A DNA stretch of 64,000 nt, taken from Nesterenkonia sp. LB17 (lineage in GTDB: Bacteria > Actinomycetota > Actinomycetes > Actinomycetales > Micrococcaceae). The notes under the pieces were generated by a model. That model ran no database searches and was not told the origin of the DNA. It saw nothing but the letters and a program-made list of their open reading frames with translations. Location: the NCBI RefSeq assembly GCF_022565915.1, contig NZ_JAJOYX010000005.1, positions 62,001 through 126,000 on the forward strand, in the 5' to 3' direction. Position numbers and translations under genes: made by a program. Each line of letters starts with the position of its first letter. Positions within the stretch are counted from its first letter, which is position 1. This document shows, piece by piece, positions 8,154 to 18,450 of this stretch.

Positions 8154-8955
8154 GGCGTGCTGGTCGCGGCCGCTGATTCTGGTAGCTACGGATAGTTCGA
8201 ACAGGCAGGCCTCGTGTGAGTCGTGACTCGTGCACTTGCCCCAGAGTCATAAGTGTCCGAACGCCGACAGAATCGACGTATTCGAGGGTGGTCTCAAGAA
8301 GTGCGCCAGAGCGACTCGTGTGACAAGTGTCATTCTTCGCCAGATGAGTGGGACGACCGACAGGTTGTGCGACTTCCTGCGCAAGTGTGGGATCCCGCGG
8401 ATCTTGTCACATGGGCCAGGCGCTGACGTGGGAAGTGACGTTTCTCGCGGGCATGGGCAGTCTCTTCAACTTGTGGCAATGCTCAGGTTCGTTTGCGGTT
8501 ACGTCCCGACTACCCCAGGTGAGGGTGCAGCAGTGTCTCTATTGCCTGAGGGTCCCTAAGTATGGAGATAGGTGTAGCGGATAGGGCACCCCTGCGGGCA
8601 TCTTTGTCGGGCGGGGTAAACGGGCATCCCAGCGATGACAGGGGCGCAAGACGTCGATTAGGTGGATCACGCGCGGTTACCGACCGACTTGCGGGCAGCG
8701 TGAAGGATTCTCCTTAGGCTAGATCGGACCTGCTGCGCGATCACGTGTCAACTGCTCCACGCCCTAGGCGGGGTCCGCGTTTCAGCTGGTCGTGGAGCGT
8801 GTCCGCGCCGGCTAGCGAAGCTCCGGCCCGTTCGTTGCTGACATCATCGTGTTCATGGTTGTCCTCGCTTCAGTGGTGCTCCACGCTCTCGCCGTCTGAC
8901 TCAGCGCTCCGCGCAGCCACTGCCATCAGAGATTCGTCCATCAAGGAGAGAGACC
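8154..8955. other. Gene-free stretch with repeat copy B
   Basis: About 800 bases with no supported gene. The frames are short and shifting. The part at 8318-8335 has TGACA and TGTCA motifs close together, and 8390-8486 is copy B of the dispersed repeat. The last 60 bases supply the ribosome binding site of the SDR gene. Confidence 0.5.
8390..8486 (+). repeat. Dispersed ~90-bp repeat, copy B
   Basis: Aligns with copy C over its whole length, starting with GCGGATCTTGTCACA and continuing through GCTGACGTGGG and AGTGACGTT. The 3' end has diverged (TGTGGCAATGCTCAG). It has the same orientation as copies A and C and lies between the marR-like and SDR genes, so copies A and B bracket the rhodopsin/MarR pair. 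Confidence 0.6.
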
Positions 8956-9798
8956 ATGCTCGAAAAAACCATCATCCTCACTGGGGCCAGCGACGGGATC
9001 GGAGCTGCAGCTGCCCGCCAGCTCGTCGCAGACGGCCATAAGGTCGCCCTTGTGGGTCGCTCGAAGCACAAGACCGAAACCCTGGCGCTCGAGCTCGACA
9101 CCGAGTTCTTCCTCGCTGACTTCACCAGGCTCTCCGAGGTCAGGACACTTGCTGCGCGTTTGAAGCACCAATATCCCCGGATAGACGTTCTTGTCAACAA
9201 CGCCGGCGGCATCTTCGGGGATCAGACTCGCACTGAAGATGGGTTCGAGAAGACGCTGCAGGTGAACCACCTCGCGCCGTTCCTGCTCACCAACCTCCTG
9301 ATGGACACGCTCACGGCGAGCAAAGCGTCGGTCATCAACACGTCCAGTGTGGGCGCGCGTTTCTTCGGCAGGATCGACCTCGATGACCTCAATAACGAGC
9401 GGAGGTACTCCGCGAACAAGGCCTATGGCGACGCGAAGTTGGCCAATATCCTCTTCGCCAAGGAACTCGACCGCAGGTTCTCCGACCAGGGAATCTCCGC
9501 GGTCGCCTTCCACCCCGGAAACGTGATGACAAGCTTCGCTTCAGATACCACCAGCGTGATGCGGTTCATCTATCAGACCCCCCTGGGACGAATGACTGGT
9601 CTCATCAGCCCCGAGCAGGGCGCGCTCCCCCTGGTGTGGCTTGCTGCGGGCGCGCCGGGCCGGGAGTGGGTCTCGGGTGAGTATTACGAGAAGCAGAAGA
9701 CCGCCAAGACCAACCCTCAAGCCGCGGACGTGCAACTGGCAGCCGGACTGTGGGACAAGAGCGCTGAGCTCGTAGGGCTCTCCACCGCCGCGCAGTAG
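8956..9798 (+). CDS. Short-chain dehydrogenase/reductase, retinol-dehydrogenase-like
   Basis: 280 residues, classical SDR: TGASDGIG cofactor loop at the N-terminus, NNAGG, catalytic Ser in INTSSVGAR and the YGDAKLAN catalytic Tyr/Lys motif. The overall wording and the ARF...DLDDLN segment resemble the RDH/WWOX-type SDRs that reduce or oxidise lipophilic alcohols and aldehydes with NAD(P). AAGGAGAGAGACC precedes the ATG. It stands alone between two transposon-scarred stretches. Proximity to the rhodopsin tempts one to assign retinal metabolism, but such SDRs are broadly distributed, so the substrate is open. Confidence 0.82.
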   Translation: MLEKTIILTGASDGIGAAAARQLVADGHKVALVGRSKHKTETLALELDTEFFLADFTRLSEVRTLAARLKHQYPRIDVLVNNAGGIFGDQTRTEDGFEKTLQVNHLAPFLLTNLLMDTLTASKASVINTSSVGARFFGRIDLDDLNNERRYSANKAYGDAKLANILFAKELDRRFSDQGISAVAFHPGNVMTSFASDTTSVMRFIYQTPLGRMTGLISPEQGALPLVWLAAGAPGREWVSGEYYEKQKTAKTNPQAADVQLAAGLWDKSAELVGLSTAAQ

Positions 9799-10070
9799 CC
9801 GTCTGGTCGGGTAGCAGGGCGTCTTGTCTGGGTTCGGCGGTGTTCAGGACGCGCTGGCCTCTGCGAGACCAGAACGCCGCGCACTCCGGGGTGAACCAGA
9901 GGCGCCACGAAACCCTCCACGAGACGAGAAGCTTTCCTCCGACGCACGGGCGCCCGTAGACCGGTCGCCTTGAGGACACTCATGGTCCACTCCAGGACTC
10001 GATGCCCGCATAGGGGTCTGAACCGTACTGGGATTGATGGAGAGTCTGGTCTGCCCCGGGTTTGATGGCG

Positions 10071-10358
10071 TCAGCGAATCCACATTGGTTGCGCTGCAAT
10101 CCACGAGACGAGTGGGTCAAAGTCTGCTACCCAAAGTCGGTCGAGTTCGAGGAGGCTTTCGTATGGCACGTGGCCTCGTGTGGTGCTCGACCAGAACAAG
10201 CCCGAGTAGTGGCGCTGATTGCGATAGGTGCGTGGTTCGCGGATCGGCAGGGCTCTTGACAGCCGGTGTTGATCTACAGCGCCCACAGTGGTTTCAACCA
10301 GGGTTCCCTCTTGGGAGAGGTGCTCCAGCTTGGTTCTCAAAAGAAGTTGAGCGTCCAT
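10071..10358 (-). pseudogene. Truncated TnsA-like transposase endonuclease subunit
   Basis: The minus-strand frame reads 95 residues with the typical core of actinobacterial TnsA-like heteromeric transposase endonucleases: REPRTYRNQRHYSGLFWSS, GHVPYESLLELDRLWVADFD and WIAAQPMWIR, and then a TGA. Intact relatives continue through the catalytic PD-(D/E)xK part and are followed by Mu-type transposase and AAA ATPase genes. None of those can be found in the 270 bases downstream or in other frames. I therefore call it a remnant. The gene points away from the GTGACACG cluster, as in an element whose end lies just upstream of its first gene. Confidence 0.65.
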
Positions 10359-10376
10359 GCCTTCACTATTCTCGCG

Positions 10377-10433
10377 GTGACACGATATCGGGAGGGTGAC
10401 ACGCACGTGACACGAAACTGAGACAGTGACACG
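10377..10433. repeat. Four GTGACACG motifs, probable transposon end
   Basis: Identical octamers at 10377-10384, 10396-10403, 10407-10414 and 10426-10433, with start-to-start spacings of 19, 11 and 19 bases. They sit directly upstream of the TnsA-like remnant. Multiple short transposase-binding repeats at the ends are a property of Tn7- and Tn402-like elements. Confidence 0.6.
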
Positions 10434-10452
10434 AAAAACGGGATCCTAATGT

Positions 10453-10550
10453 AGGGTCCTGCGGATCTTGTCACACGGGTCGGCCGCTGACATGGGGAAT
10501 GACATTGCGCTGAGACGCGGTCTGTCTCACTTACTTGTCGTAATCCCCAG
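10453..10550 (+). repeat. Dispersed ~90-bp repeat, copy C
   Basis: Contains GCGGATCTTGTCACACGGG shared with copy B and GCGGTCTGTCTCACT shared with copy A, so it links the other two copies as members of one family. It is located 20 bases from the GTGACACG cluster and in the same orientation as A and B. Confidence 0.65.
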
Positions 10551-11012
10551 GCGCGAACGCAGGGGAGCTCAAACAGTCGTCGCGAGGGGCTCGCTGAGAT
10601 GTTCTGTGGAGAAGCTGGCTCGCCCGGGACCGTTTGGTGAGCCACATGCGCAACTGAGGTGAAGGCTCGATGCGACGGGCGGGAAGCCGAACATGTGAAG
10701 TGTCCGATAAAGAGCGGCTAGTTGTTCCCGGCGAGAACTGCGACGTATTCAAGCTGGCTCCTATAACGCGATGATCATCGAGCCAGCAATATCTGGAATC
10801 TGGGTCTGCTGGCTGGGTCGACTGGTCTAACAATCGGCAACTCCGCGGGACTCTTGGGATGCTCACCCCGATAGAGTTCGAGAAGCTCCACAATCAGGCC
10901 CTCACTCGAGAGCCCGAACCCGCAAAGTAGCGGCATCGAACCTGGGCCGGTTCAGTTTGAATCCGAAAACGATGCGCTGTCCAGAAGGATTCACACCAGA
11001 AAGAGGGACGTC

Positions 11013-12329
11013 ATGACCAATTGGCGGATCAGGGACTTCTACTCAGCGGACCTTGACGGGATCCTGCACCTCTGGGAAACGCTCAAGTCCCACAATCTCG
11101 AACCGGTATACGCGATCTCTGAAGTAGTGGCCTCGTGCGAGAAGGACCATGCTGTGGTGGCGGTGCAGGGTGAGCAGGTGGTGGGCGCCGCCGTCGGCCG
11201 CGCGGCACATGATCAGGGCTGGATCGTATTCCTGGCCACCCTGCCCGAATACTCCGACCTGGGAGTCGGCACCGCGCTGTTGGCCGCTGTCGAGAACCGG
11301 ATGGCACCGCACGGGCTGAACAAGCTCTCGGCGCTGATCCCGGAATCCGAAACCCGCGTGGAGGCCTTCCTGGGCCGCGGCTTCGCCCTGAAGCAGAACC
11401 TGCGATACTTCGAACGGACCATACCCGTCCAACGCCAGGAACTCGGCGCACTCGGCCAGCTCGGCGGACGCGTCCTCGCCCGGGACCTATGGGATAACGT
11501 CGCGGGAATGCGCAAGGAGAAGGAACTGCTCGAGCGCCGGCTCGTCCTGCCTCTTGCCGAAGCGGACCTCGCGGACGAATTCGGCGTGGTGCCGCCGCGC
11601 GCCGTGGTTCTCTTCGGCCCGCCCGGCACCGGGAAGACCACTTTCGCCAAAGCCATCGCCTCCCGCCTCGAGTGGCCCTTCGTCGAAGTGTTTCCCTCCC
11701 GCCTCGCCGCCGACCCGCAGGGCCTGGCGGGAGCGTTGCGCGAAACGTTCCTCGAGATCGCCGACCTGGAGCACGCCGTGGTGTTCATCGACGAGGTGGA
11801 AGAAATCGCCTCCCAGCGCTCCGGCGAACCGCCCTCGCCGCTGCAGGGAGTCACCAACGAGCTCCTCAAGATCATCCCGGCCTTCCGCGAACAGCCCGGG
11901 CGCCTACTGGTCTGCGCTACCAACTTCATTCGCGCGCTGGACACCGCCTTCCTTCGCCACGGCCGTTTCGACTACGTCATCCCCATCGGACTGCCGGACC
12001 GGCAGGCCCGCGAAGCCATGTGGCAGCGCTTTATCCCGTCACCCGTAGTGGACGCCGTGAACGTGGAACTGCTCGTGGCACGCACCGAAGGATTCTCCCC
12101 TGCGGATATCGAATACGCGGCACGCAGTGCCTCCCAGCAGGCACTGGAAAAAGCAGTGTACGACGACGGCCGGCTGGCTTCAGTCGGTACGGCTTCGGCC
12201 CGGGAGGCGCTGCGGAAGGGACCTTCTACACAGGACTACCTCGACGCAATCTCTGAAACCCGCACCACCGTCAGCGCCGAAGTGCAGCAGGACTTCTTGG
12301 AAGATATCGACGCCCTAGGCCGTGTGTAG
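11013..12329 (+). CDS. GNAT acetyltransferase fused to an AAA+ ATPase
   Basis: 438 residues. Residues 1-140 form a GNAT-type domain with the acetyl-CoA loop region LPEYSDLGVGTALL (the usual Arg/Gln at its start is absent). Residues 155-400 form an AAA+ ATPase of the FtsH/Bcs1/ClpX-like classical type: Walker A GPPGTGKT (202-209), Walker B VVFIDEVEE (about 257-264), sensor ATN (302-304) and arginine-finger region RHGRFD (315-320). The order suggests an ATPase that remodels a partner whose lysines or termini are acetylated, or an ATPase gated by acetyl-CoA. It stands immediately upstream of clpB on the same strand but is separated by the heat-shock operator. The combination is unusual; each domain call is secure. 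Confidence 0.85.
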   Translation: MTNWRIRDFYSADLDGILHLWETLKSHNLEPVYAISEVVASCEKDHAVVAVQGEQVVGAAVGRAAHDQGWIVFLATLPEYSDLGVGTALLAAVENRMAPHGLNKLSALIPESETRVEAFLGRGFALKQNLRYFERTIPVQRQELGALGQLGGRVLARDLWDNVAGMRKEKELLERRLVLPLAEADLADEFGVVPPRAVVLFGPPGTGKTTFAKAIASRLEWPFVEVFPSRLAADPQGLAGALRETFLEIADLEHAVVFIDEVEEIASQRSGEPPSPLQGVTNELLKIIPAFREQPGRLLVCATNFIRALDTAFLRHGRFDYVIPIGLPDRQAREAMWQRFIPSPVVDAVNVELLVARTEGFSPADIEYAARSASQQALEKAVYDDGRLASVGTASAREALRKGPSTQDYLDAISETRTTVSAEVQQDFLEDIDALGRV

Positions 12330-12478
12330 TGGCTGGGGAGACTTGGCCGGTGCTTCTGAACTGTGGGCTGACGGCGTCAAAGCCGATAGCTAAACTCGCT
12401 GACCCTAGTCTTTTTGTTTCGGTGGTAAGTGATCGCGGGACCGCCTGCCGGCGATGGAATACTTCCGCCCAACTCAAA

Positions 12479-12499
12479 GTTGAGTACTATTGACTCAAG
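12479..12499. promoter_or_regulatory. HAIR operator for HspR upstream of clpB
   Basis: GTTGAGT-N7-ACTCAAG, one mismatch from the HspR consensus CTTGAGT-N7-ACTCAAG. A further ACTCAA half-site at 12472-12477 forms an overlapping palindrome with the left arm. HspR repression of clpB and dnaK operons through HAIR is established in actinobacteria. Confidence 0.85.
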
Positions 12500-12552
12500 T
12501 TTATTCGGCGCCGTCGTGCAACCGGCGTCACCACGCACTGGGAGGGGCAGAC

Positions 12553-15162
<2,610 letters not shown>

Positions 15163-15177
15163 CCCCTACCCTCCCCG

Positions 15178-15227
15178 GGTGGTTGAGTTCTCGGGTCGGT
15201 ACGTAACCGCCGGAGAACTCAGCCACC
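15178..15227. terminator. Palindromic repeat 1, between clpB and the RibD-like gene
   Basis: Fifteen-base arms (15178-15192 and 15213-15227) pair with a single G-U wobble around a 20-base centre. It lies 15 bases after the clpB stop and 20 before the end of the convergent RibD-like gene, so it can terminate both. The sequence recurs at 15912-15958. Confidence 0.65.
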
Positions 15228-15246
15228 TGGGAGTAGAGGCCAGGCT

Positions 15247-15822
15247 TCAGCGGTGGACGTCGTAGACCGCCTTGAGGACTCCGTTGGGGTAGTGGGCAGA
15301 TTCGCGCAGGGTCAGCTTCGTCGCCGGACGCTCCTCGGCGGTGAAGAGCCGCTTTCCTGCGCCGAGCAGCACCGGGAAGATCAGCAGGTTGTAGCGATCG
15401 ATCAGGCGCGCGTGCATCAGGCTTCGCGCCAGTGCGGCGCTGCCGTGGATGAAGACTGCACCGCCGTCCTCCTGTTTGACGGCGGCCACGTCCTTGGTGG
15501 AGCGCAGCAGTGTGATCGGTCCCCAGCCCTCGATGGTCGCGTCCTCCTCCAGACAGGTCGAGACCACGTACTTCGGCAGATCCCTGTACGCCGCGTGATC
15601 CTCGGATCCTGGCCAGATCAGGGCGAAGGCCTCGTAGCTGCGGCGGCCGAACATCAGCGCCGTCGTCTCCTCCAGCTCCTCGTCCTTGAGCGAGAACGCC
15701 TCGGGCAGAAACTCTGTGCGGGGCACCCACCCGCCGCTGGGGTGCCCTTCGCTGATGGCGCCCGGGGAGTCAACCACGCCATCAAGGGACACGAAGCCTG
15801 TCCATACCAATTCCCTGGCCAT
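15247..15822 (-). CDS. Dihydrofolate reductase family protein (RibD C-terminal-like)
   Basis: 191 residues. The N-terminal VWTGFVSLDGVVDSPG is the typical opening of the small stand-alone RibD_C/YyaP-type reductases; LMFGRRSYEAF and HGSAALARSLMHARLIDRYNLLIFPVLLGAGKRLF complete the fold. Such proteins bind NADPH and are mostly of unknown substrate. Complete, with an ATG at 15822. It is bracketed by two copies of the same palindromic repeat, which isolates it from clpB and ogt and may mark it as an inserted unit. Confidence 0.85.
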   Translation of the reverse strand: MARELVWTGFVSLDGVVDSPGAISEGHPSGGWVPRTEFLPEAFSLKDEELEETTALMFGRRSYEAFALIWPGSEDHAAYRDLPKYVVSTCLEEDATIEGWGPITLLRSTKDVAAVKQEDGGAVFIHGSAALARSLMHARLIDRYNLLIFPVLLGAGKRLFTAEERPATKLTLRESAHYPNGVLKAVYDVHR

Positions 15823-15911
15823 GCGTCCTCCAGTGCCGAAAAGCCCGAGTCTGCACCAGCGATCTGCAAGCTGTCACGGCCCGGAGGCCTCGTGTGCGCG
15901 CCAATCCTCAT

Positions 15912-15958
15912 GGTTGGTTGAGTTCTCCGGTCGGTACGTAACCGCCGGAGAACTCAAC
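15912..15958. repeat. Palindromic repeat 2, between ogt and the RibD-like gene
   Basis: Perfect 14-base arms (15917-15930 and 15945-15958) around a 14-base loop TCGGTACGTAACCG. The core is nearly identical to the repeat at 15178-15227. It probably ends the ogt transcript, which reads from the right. Confidence 0.65.
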
Positions 15959-15983
15959 TGCGCAGGTTGGGCAGCCAGGAAGG

Positions 15984-16589
15984 TTAGCGGCTCAGGAGGA
16001 GGCCTTCGCGGGCCAGCAGCGCCCGCTTGGTCTCGATGCCGCCGAAGCCGTAGCCGCCGAGGCCGCCGTCGGAGCGGATCACGCGGTGACACGGCACCGC
16101 GAAGGCGACCAGATTGTTCGCACAGGCGCTTGCCGCGGCTCGGTGTGCCATCGGGCGGCCGGCCATCTGGGCGAGCTCCGCGTAGGAGACCGTCTCCCCG
16201 GCCGGAACGTCGCGCAGCGCCGCCCAGACCTCCTGGCGGTAGGCCGAACCGGGCTGCACCACGGCCAGCTCATCCAGGGCCGCATGGTCGCCCGCGGCAT
16301 AGGCCGCCACCGCTTCAGCAATCCGTCCGGTGCCCGCAGGCAGCGGCTTCATCTCCCGGGCCGCGGTGGCCGGGGCCAACACCTCAAGCTGGTCCATCAG
16401 CTGCTCCAACACCCGCCCGATCGCAGCCACCTCCGGCTCGTCACCGGCAGCCTGGGCCAGCGAAGCGGCCCGGATCGTGTCGTCCTCGGGGGAGTAGATC
16501 GCCACGATGGCGCCGAGCCCGTCCAGGGAGGCCGAGCACCAGCGCAGCTCGGGCAGGTCGGACTCCGGCAGAAGCGGTAGATCAGTCAT
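15984..16589 (-). CDS. ogt: Methylated-DNA-protein-cysteine methyltransferase
   Basis: 201 residues. The C-terminal DNA-binding/active-site domain carries the suicide cysteine Cys167 in AVPCHRVI, preceded by the helix-turn-helix YAELAQMAGRPMAHRAAASACANN, where the Asn-Asn pair is typical. The N-terminal 100 residues form the ribonuclease-like domain. It repairs O6-alkylguanine and O4-alkylthymine by taking the alkyl group onto the cysteine. Stand-alone gene with its own upstream region. No Ada-type regulatory zinc domain is present, so it is the constitutive Ogt type. Confidence 0.93.
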   Translation of the reverse strand: MTDLPLLPESDLPELRWCSASLDGLGAIVAIYSPEDDTIRAASLAQAAGDEPEVAAIGRVLEQLMDQLEVLAPATAAREMKPLPAGTGRIAEAVAAYAAGDHAALDELAVVQPGSAYRQEVWAALRDVPAGETVSYAELAQMAGRPMAHRAAASACANNLVAFAVPCHRVIRSDGGLGGYGFGGIETKRALLAREGLLLSR

Positions 16590-16649
16590 AGACCGAATTC
16601 TCCACCGCCCGCCGAGTAAGGTCCACCTCCCCGACTTCCGCGAGGGCCG

Positions 16650-17882
16650 CTAGGCCGAGACTTCGGCCGATACCCCGTGCGCTGCAGCCGTCGCCCCTGG
16701 CGCCTTCGCTGCCGCAGCCGCGTCCATCACGGCTCGAGCCACGGCGGGAGCCACGCGTGCATCCAACGGAGAGGGCACGATGTGCTCCGGAGTGAGCTCA
16801 TCTCCCACGAGGTCCGCCAGCGCGGTCGCCGCCGCGATCTTCATCTCCTGGGTGATCCGGCGTGCTCCTGCGTCCAGCGCCCCGCGGAAGATTCCCGGGA
16901 ATGCCAGCACATTGTTGATCTGATTGGGGTAGTCCGAGCGGCCGGTGGCCACCACAGCTGCGTGGCGCTTGGCGACCTCGGGCATCACCTCGGGGTCCGG
17001 ATTGGACAGGGCGAAGACGATCGCACGATCGTTCATCCGGGCCAGCTCCTCCTCGGGGACCCTGGAGGAGGAGACGCCGATGAACACATCGGCCCCGTCC
17101 AGCGCCTCGGCGAGCTGACCGCTGACCTGTCTGCGGTTGGTGCACTGCGCATACTGGGTCTTGATCTCGCTGAGCCCCTCGCGGCCCTCATGGATCACTC
17201 CGCGCGAGTCGGTCAGGATCACCTCGCCGACGCCGGCGCCGAGCAGGATCTCGGTGACCGCGATGCCAGCGGCTCCCGCCCCGGCGATCACGACGCGGAT
17301 CGAAGCGAACTCGCGTTCGGTGACGCGTGCGGCGTTGGTCAGAGCGGCCAGGACGACGACGGCGGTGCCGTGCTGGTCGTCGTGCATCACCGGACAGTCC
17401 AGCGCCTCGATCAGGCGAGCTTCGAGCTCGAAGCAGCGTGGAGCCGCCACATCCTCGAGATTCACCGCCCCGAAGCTGGGGCGCAGCCGCACCATGGTCT
17501 CTACAATCTCATCCACATCGTTGGTATCGATCACCAGGGGAATCGAGTTGAGGCCACCGAAAGCCTTGAACAGCGCCGACTTGCCCTCCATGACGGGCAG
17601 CGAGGCGGCCGGGCCGATGTCGCCCAGCCCGAGGACGGCGGTGCCGTCGGAGAGCACCACCACCAGGCGGTCGGCCCAGGTGTGGGTGGCCTGCAGCTGC
17701 GGCGTCTCGTGGATGGCGCGCGAGACCTGCGCCACGCCCGGGGTGTATGCGATTGAGAGTGCGCGCGTGGAGTCCAGCGGCATGGTGGTCTCGACACTGA
17801 GCTTGCCGCCCTCGTGGGCAGCGAAGATCTCATCAGTGGTGGGGGCCGTGGGCGCCGTCGCCGCGCGGTCATTTGTGGACAT
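16650..17882 (-). CDS. NAD(P)-dependent malic enzyme
   Basis: 410 residues, of the short bacterial type. Oxidatively decarboxylates malate to pyruvate. Visible signatures are TPGVAQVSRAI, DRLVVVLSDGTAVLGLGDIGP, the metal site region VNLEDVAAPRCFELE, MHDDQHGTAVVVLAAL and the Rossmann loop VIAGAGAAGIAV. No phosphotransacetylase-like extension follows, so it is not the MaeB fusion. I chose the ATG at 17882, preceded by AGGAG, rather than the longer frame to 17936. Single-gene unit. Confidence 0.93.
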   Translation of the reverse strand: MSTNDRAATAPTAPTTDEIFAAHEGGKLSVETTMPLDSTRALSIAYTPGVAQVSRAIHETPQLQATHTWADRLVVVLSDGTAVLGLGDIGPAASLPVMEGKSALFKAFGGLNSIPLVIDTNDVDEIVETMVRLRPSFGAVNLEDVAAPRCFELEARLIEALDCPVMHDDQHGTAVVVLAALTNAARVTEREFASIRVVIAGAGAAGIAVTEILLGAGVGEVILTDSRGVIHEGREGLSEIKTQYAQCTNRRQVSGQLAEALDGADVFIGVSSSRVPEEELARMNDRAIVFALSNPDPEVMPEVAKRHAAVVATGRSDYPNQINNVLAFPGIFRGALDAGARRITQEMKIAAATALADLVGDELTPEHIVPSPLDARVAPAVARAVMDAAAAAKAPGATAAAHGVSAEVSA

Positions 17883-18243
17883 GGAGGTGTCTCCTGGAAG
17901 AAGTGTGATGGGGCTGCACGCGCAGAGCTGGCCCATCGCGGCCGCACCCGCGGTTCACGGCGGGGGCCAGGGGCTCAGCTCAGGTGCATCGTCTGCCGCG
18001 CCACCGAGATCGTCGGATGGCGTTGTCGCAGCGGTCGGTACTTTCTTTGGACCGTGCGGAACAGAGTACGCCATCTTGGCGTTGAAAGGTGTGATCGTGC
18101 TCGCTCGAAGGACAGTTCGGACGACGGCGCAGCGCCAGTCATGTTAACCTAGGATCACGAACTACTTCATACACAGATAATCCCGCGATAGCCCCTGCCC
18201 GGCATCGCACCAGGGATACGAGAAGACAGAGGGGGTCTCGCTT
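17883..18243. other. Divergent promoter region, no gene
   Basis: About 360 bases between the malic enzyme gene and the DUF3073 gene. No coding frame is supported. It must hold both promoters; I cannot fix -10/-35 boxes with confidence, although TAGGAT near 18150 is possible. GAGGGGG near 18227 is the ribosome binding site of the DUF3073 gene. Confidence 0.4.
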
Positions 18244-18447
18244 ATGGGGCGTGGCCGTCAGAAGGCGAAAGCTACGAAGCAGGCTCGGGAGATCAAGTAC
18301 TACACTCCGGACACCGACCTGACCGCTCTTGAGAGAGAGCTCGCCAAAACCCGTGGTGACAGGGATTCGTCCAGCCGCCCAGCGCGCGCGGACGCCGAAG
18401 AGCGCAGCAGCGGCTTTGACCCGTACGAGGACAAGTACGGGCGCTGA
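18244..18447 (+). CDS. DUF3073 family small basic protein
   Basis: 67 residues beginning MGRGRQKAKATKQAREIKYY, the invariant start of the actinobacterial DUF3073 family. The N-terminus is very basic and the C-terminal part acidic and charged (FDPYEDKYGR). The family is nearly universal in actinobacteria and of unknown function; the basic start suggests contact with nucleic acid or the ribosome. GAGGGGGTCTCGCTT precedes the ATG. The sirtuin gene follows after three bases, so they probably share a transcript. Confidence 0.92.
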   Translation: MGRGRQKAKATKQAREIKYYTPDTDLTALERELAKTRGDRDSSSRPARADAEERSSGFDPYEDKYGR

Positions 18448-18450
18448 CCC

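Larger units (their letters stand above)
9799..11012. other. Mobile-element graveyard
   Basis: 1.2 kb with only a broken TnsA-like gene, a GTGACACG cluster and repeat copy C (each listed). Further right, GCTGGCTC (10753-10760) and GAGCCAGC (10780-10787) form an inverted repeat with a 19-base loop. The final 60 bases hold the AGAAAGAGGGACGTC leader of the GNAT-AAA gene. Confidence 0.55.

Noticed and set aside
10377-10433. GTGACACG cluster as a CRISPR array or replication origin
   Set aside because: Units are only eight bases with unequal 3-11 base gaps, no spacers, no cas genes, no dnaA; a transposon end explains them better.
12490-12552. Extended clpB start at 12490
   Set aside because: It would begin inside the HAIR operator, and the ATG at 12553 has a strong ribosome binding site and the normal ClpB N-terminus.
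16650-17882. MaeB-type malic enzyme with phosphotransacetylase domain
   Set aside because: The protein ends at 410 residues, so the fused C-terminal domain is absent.
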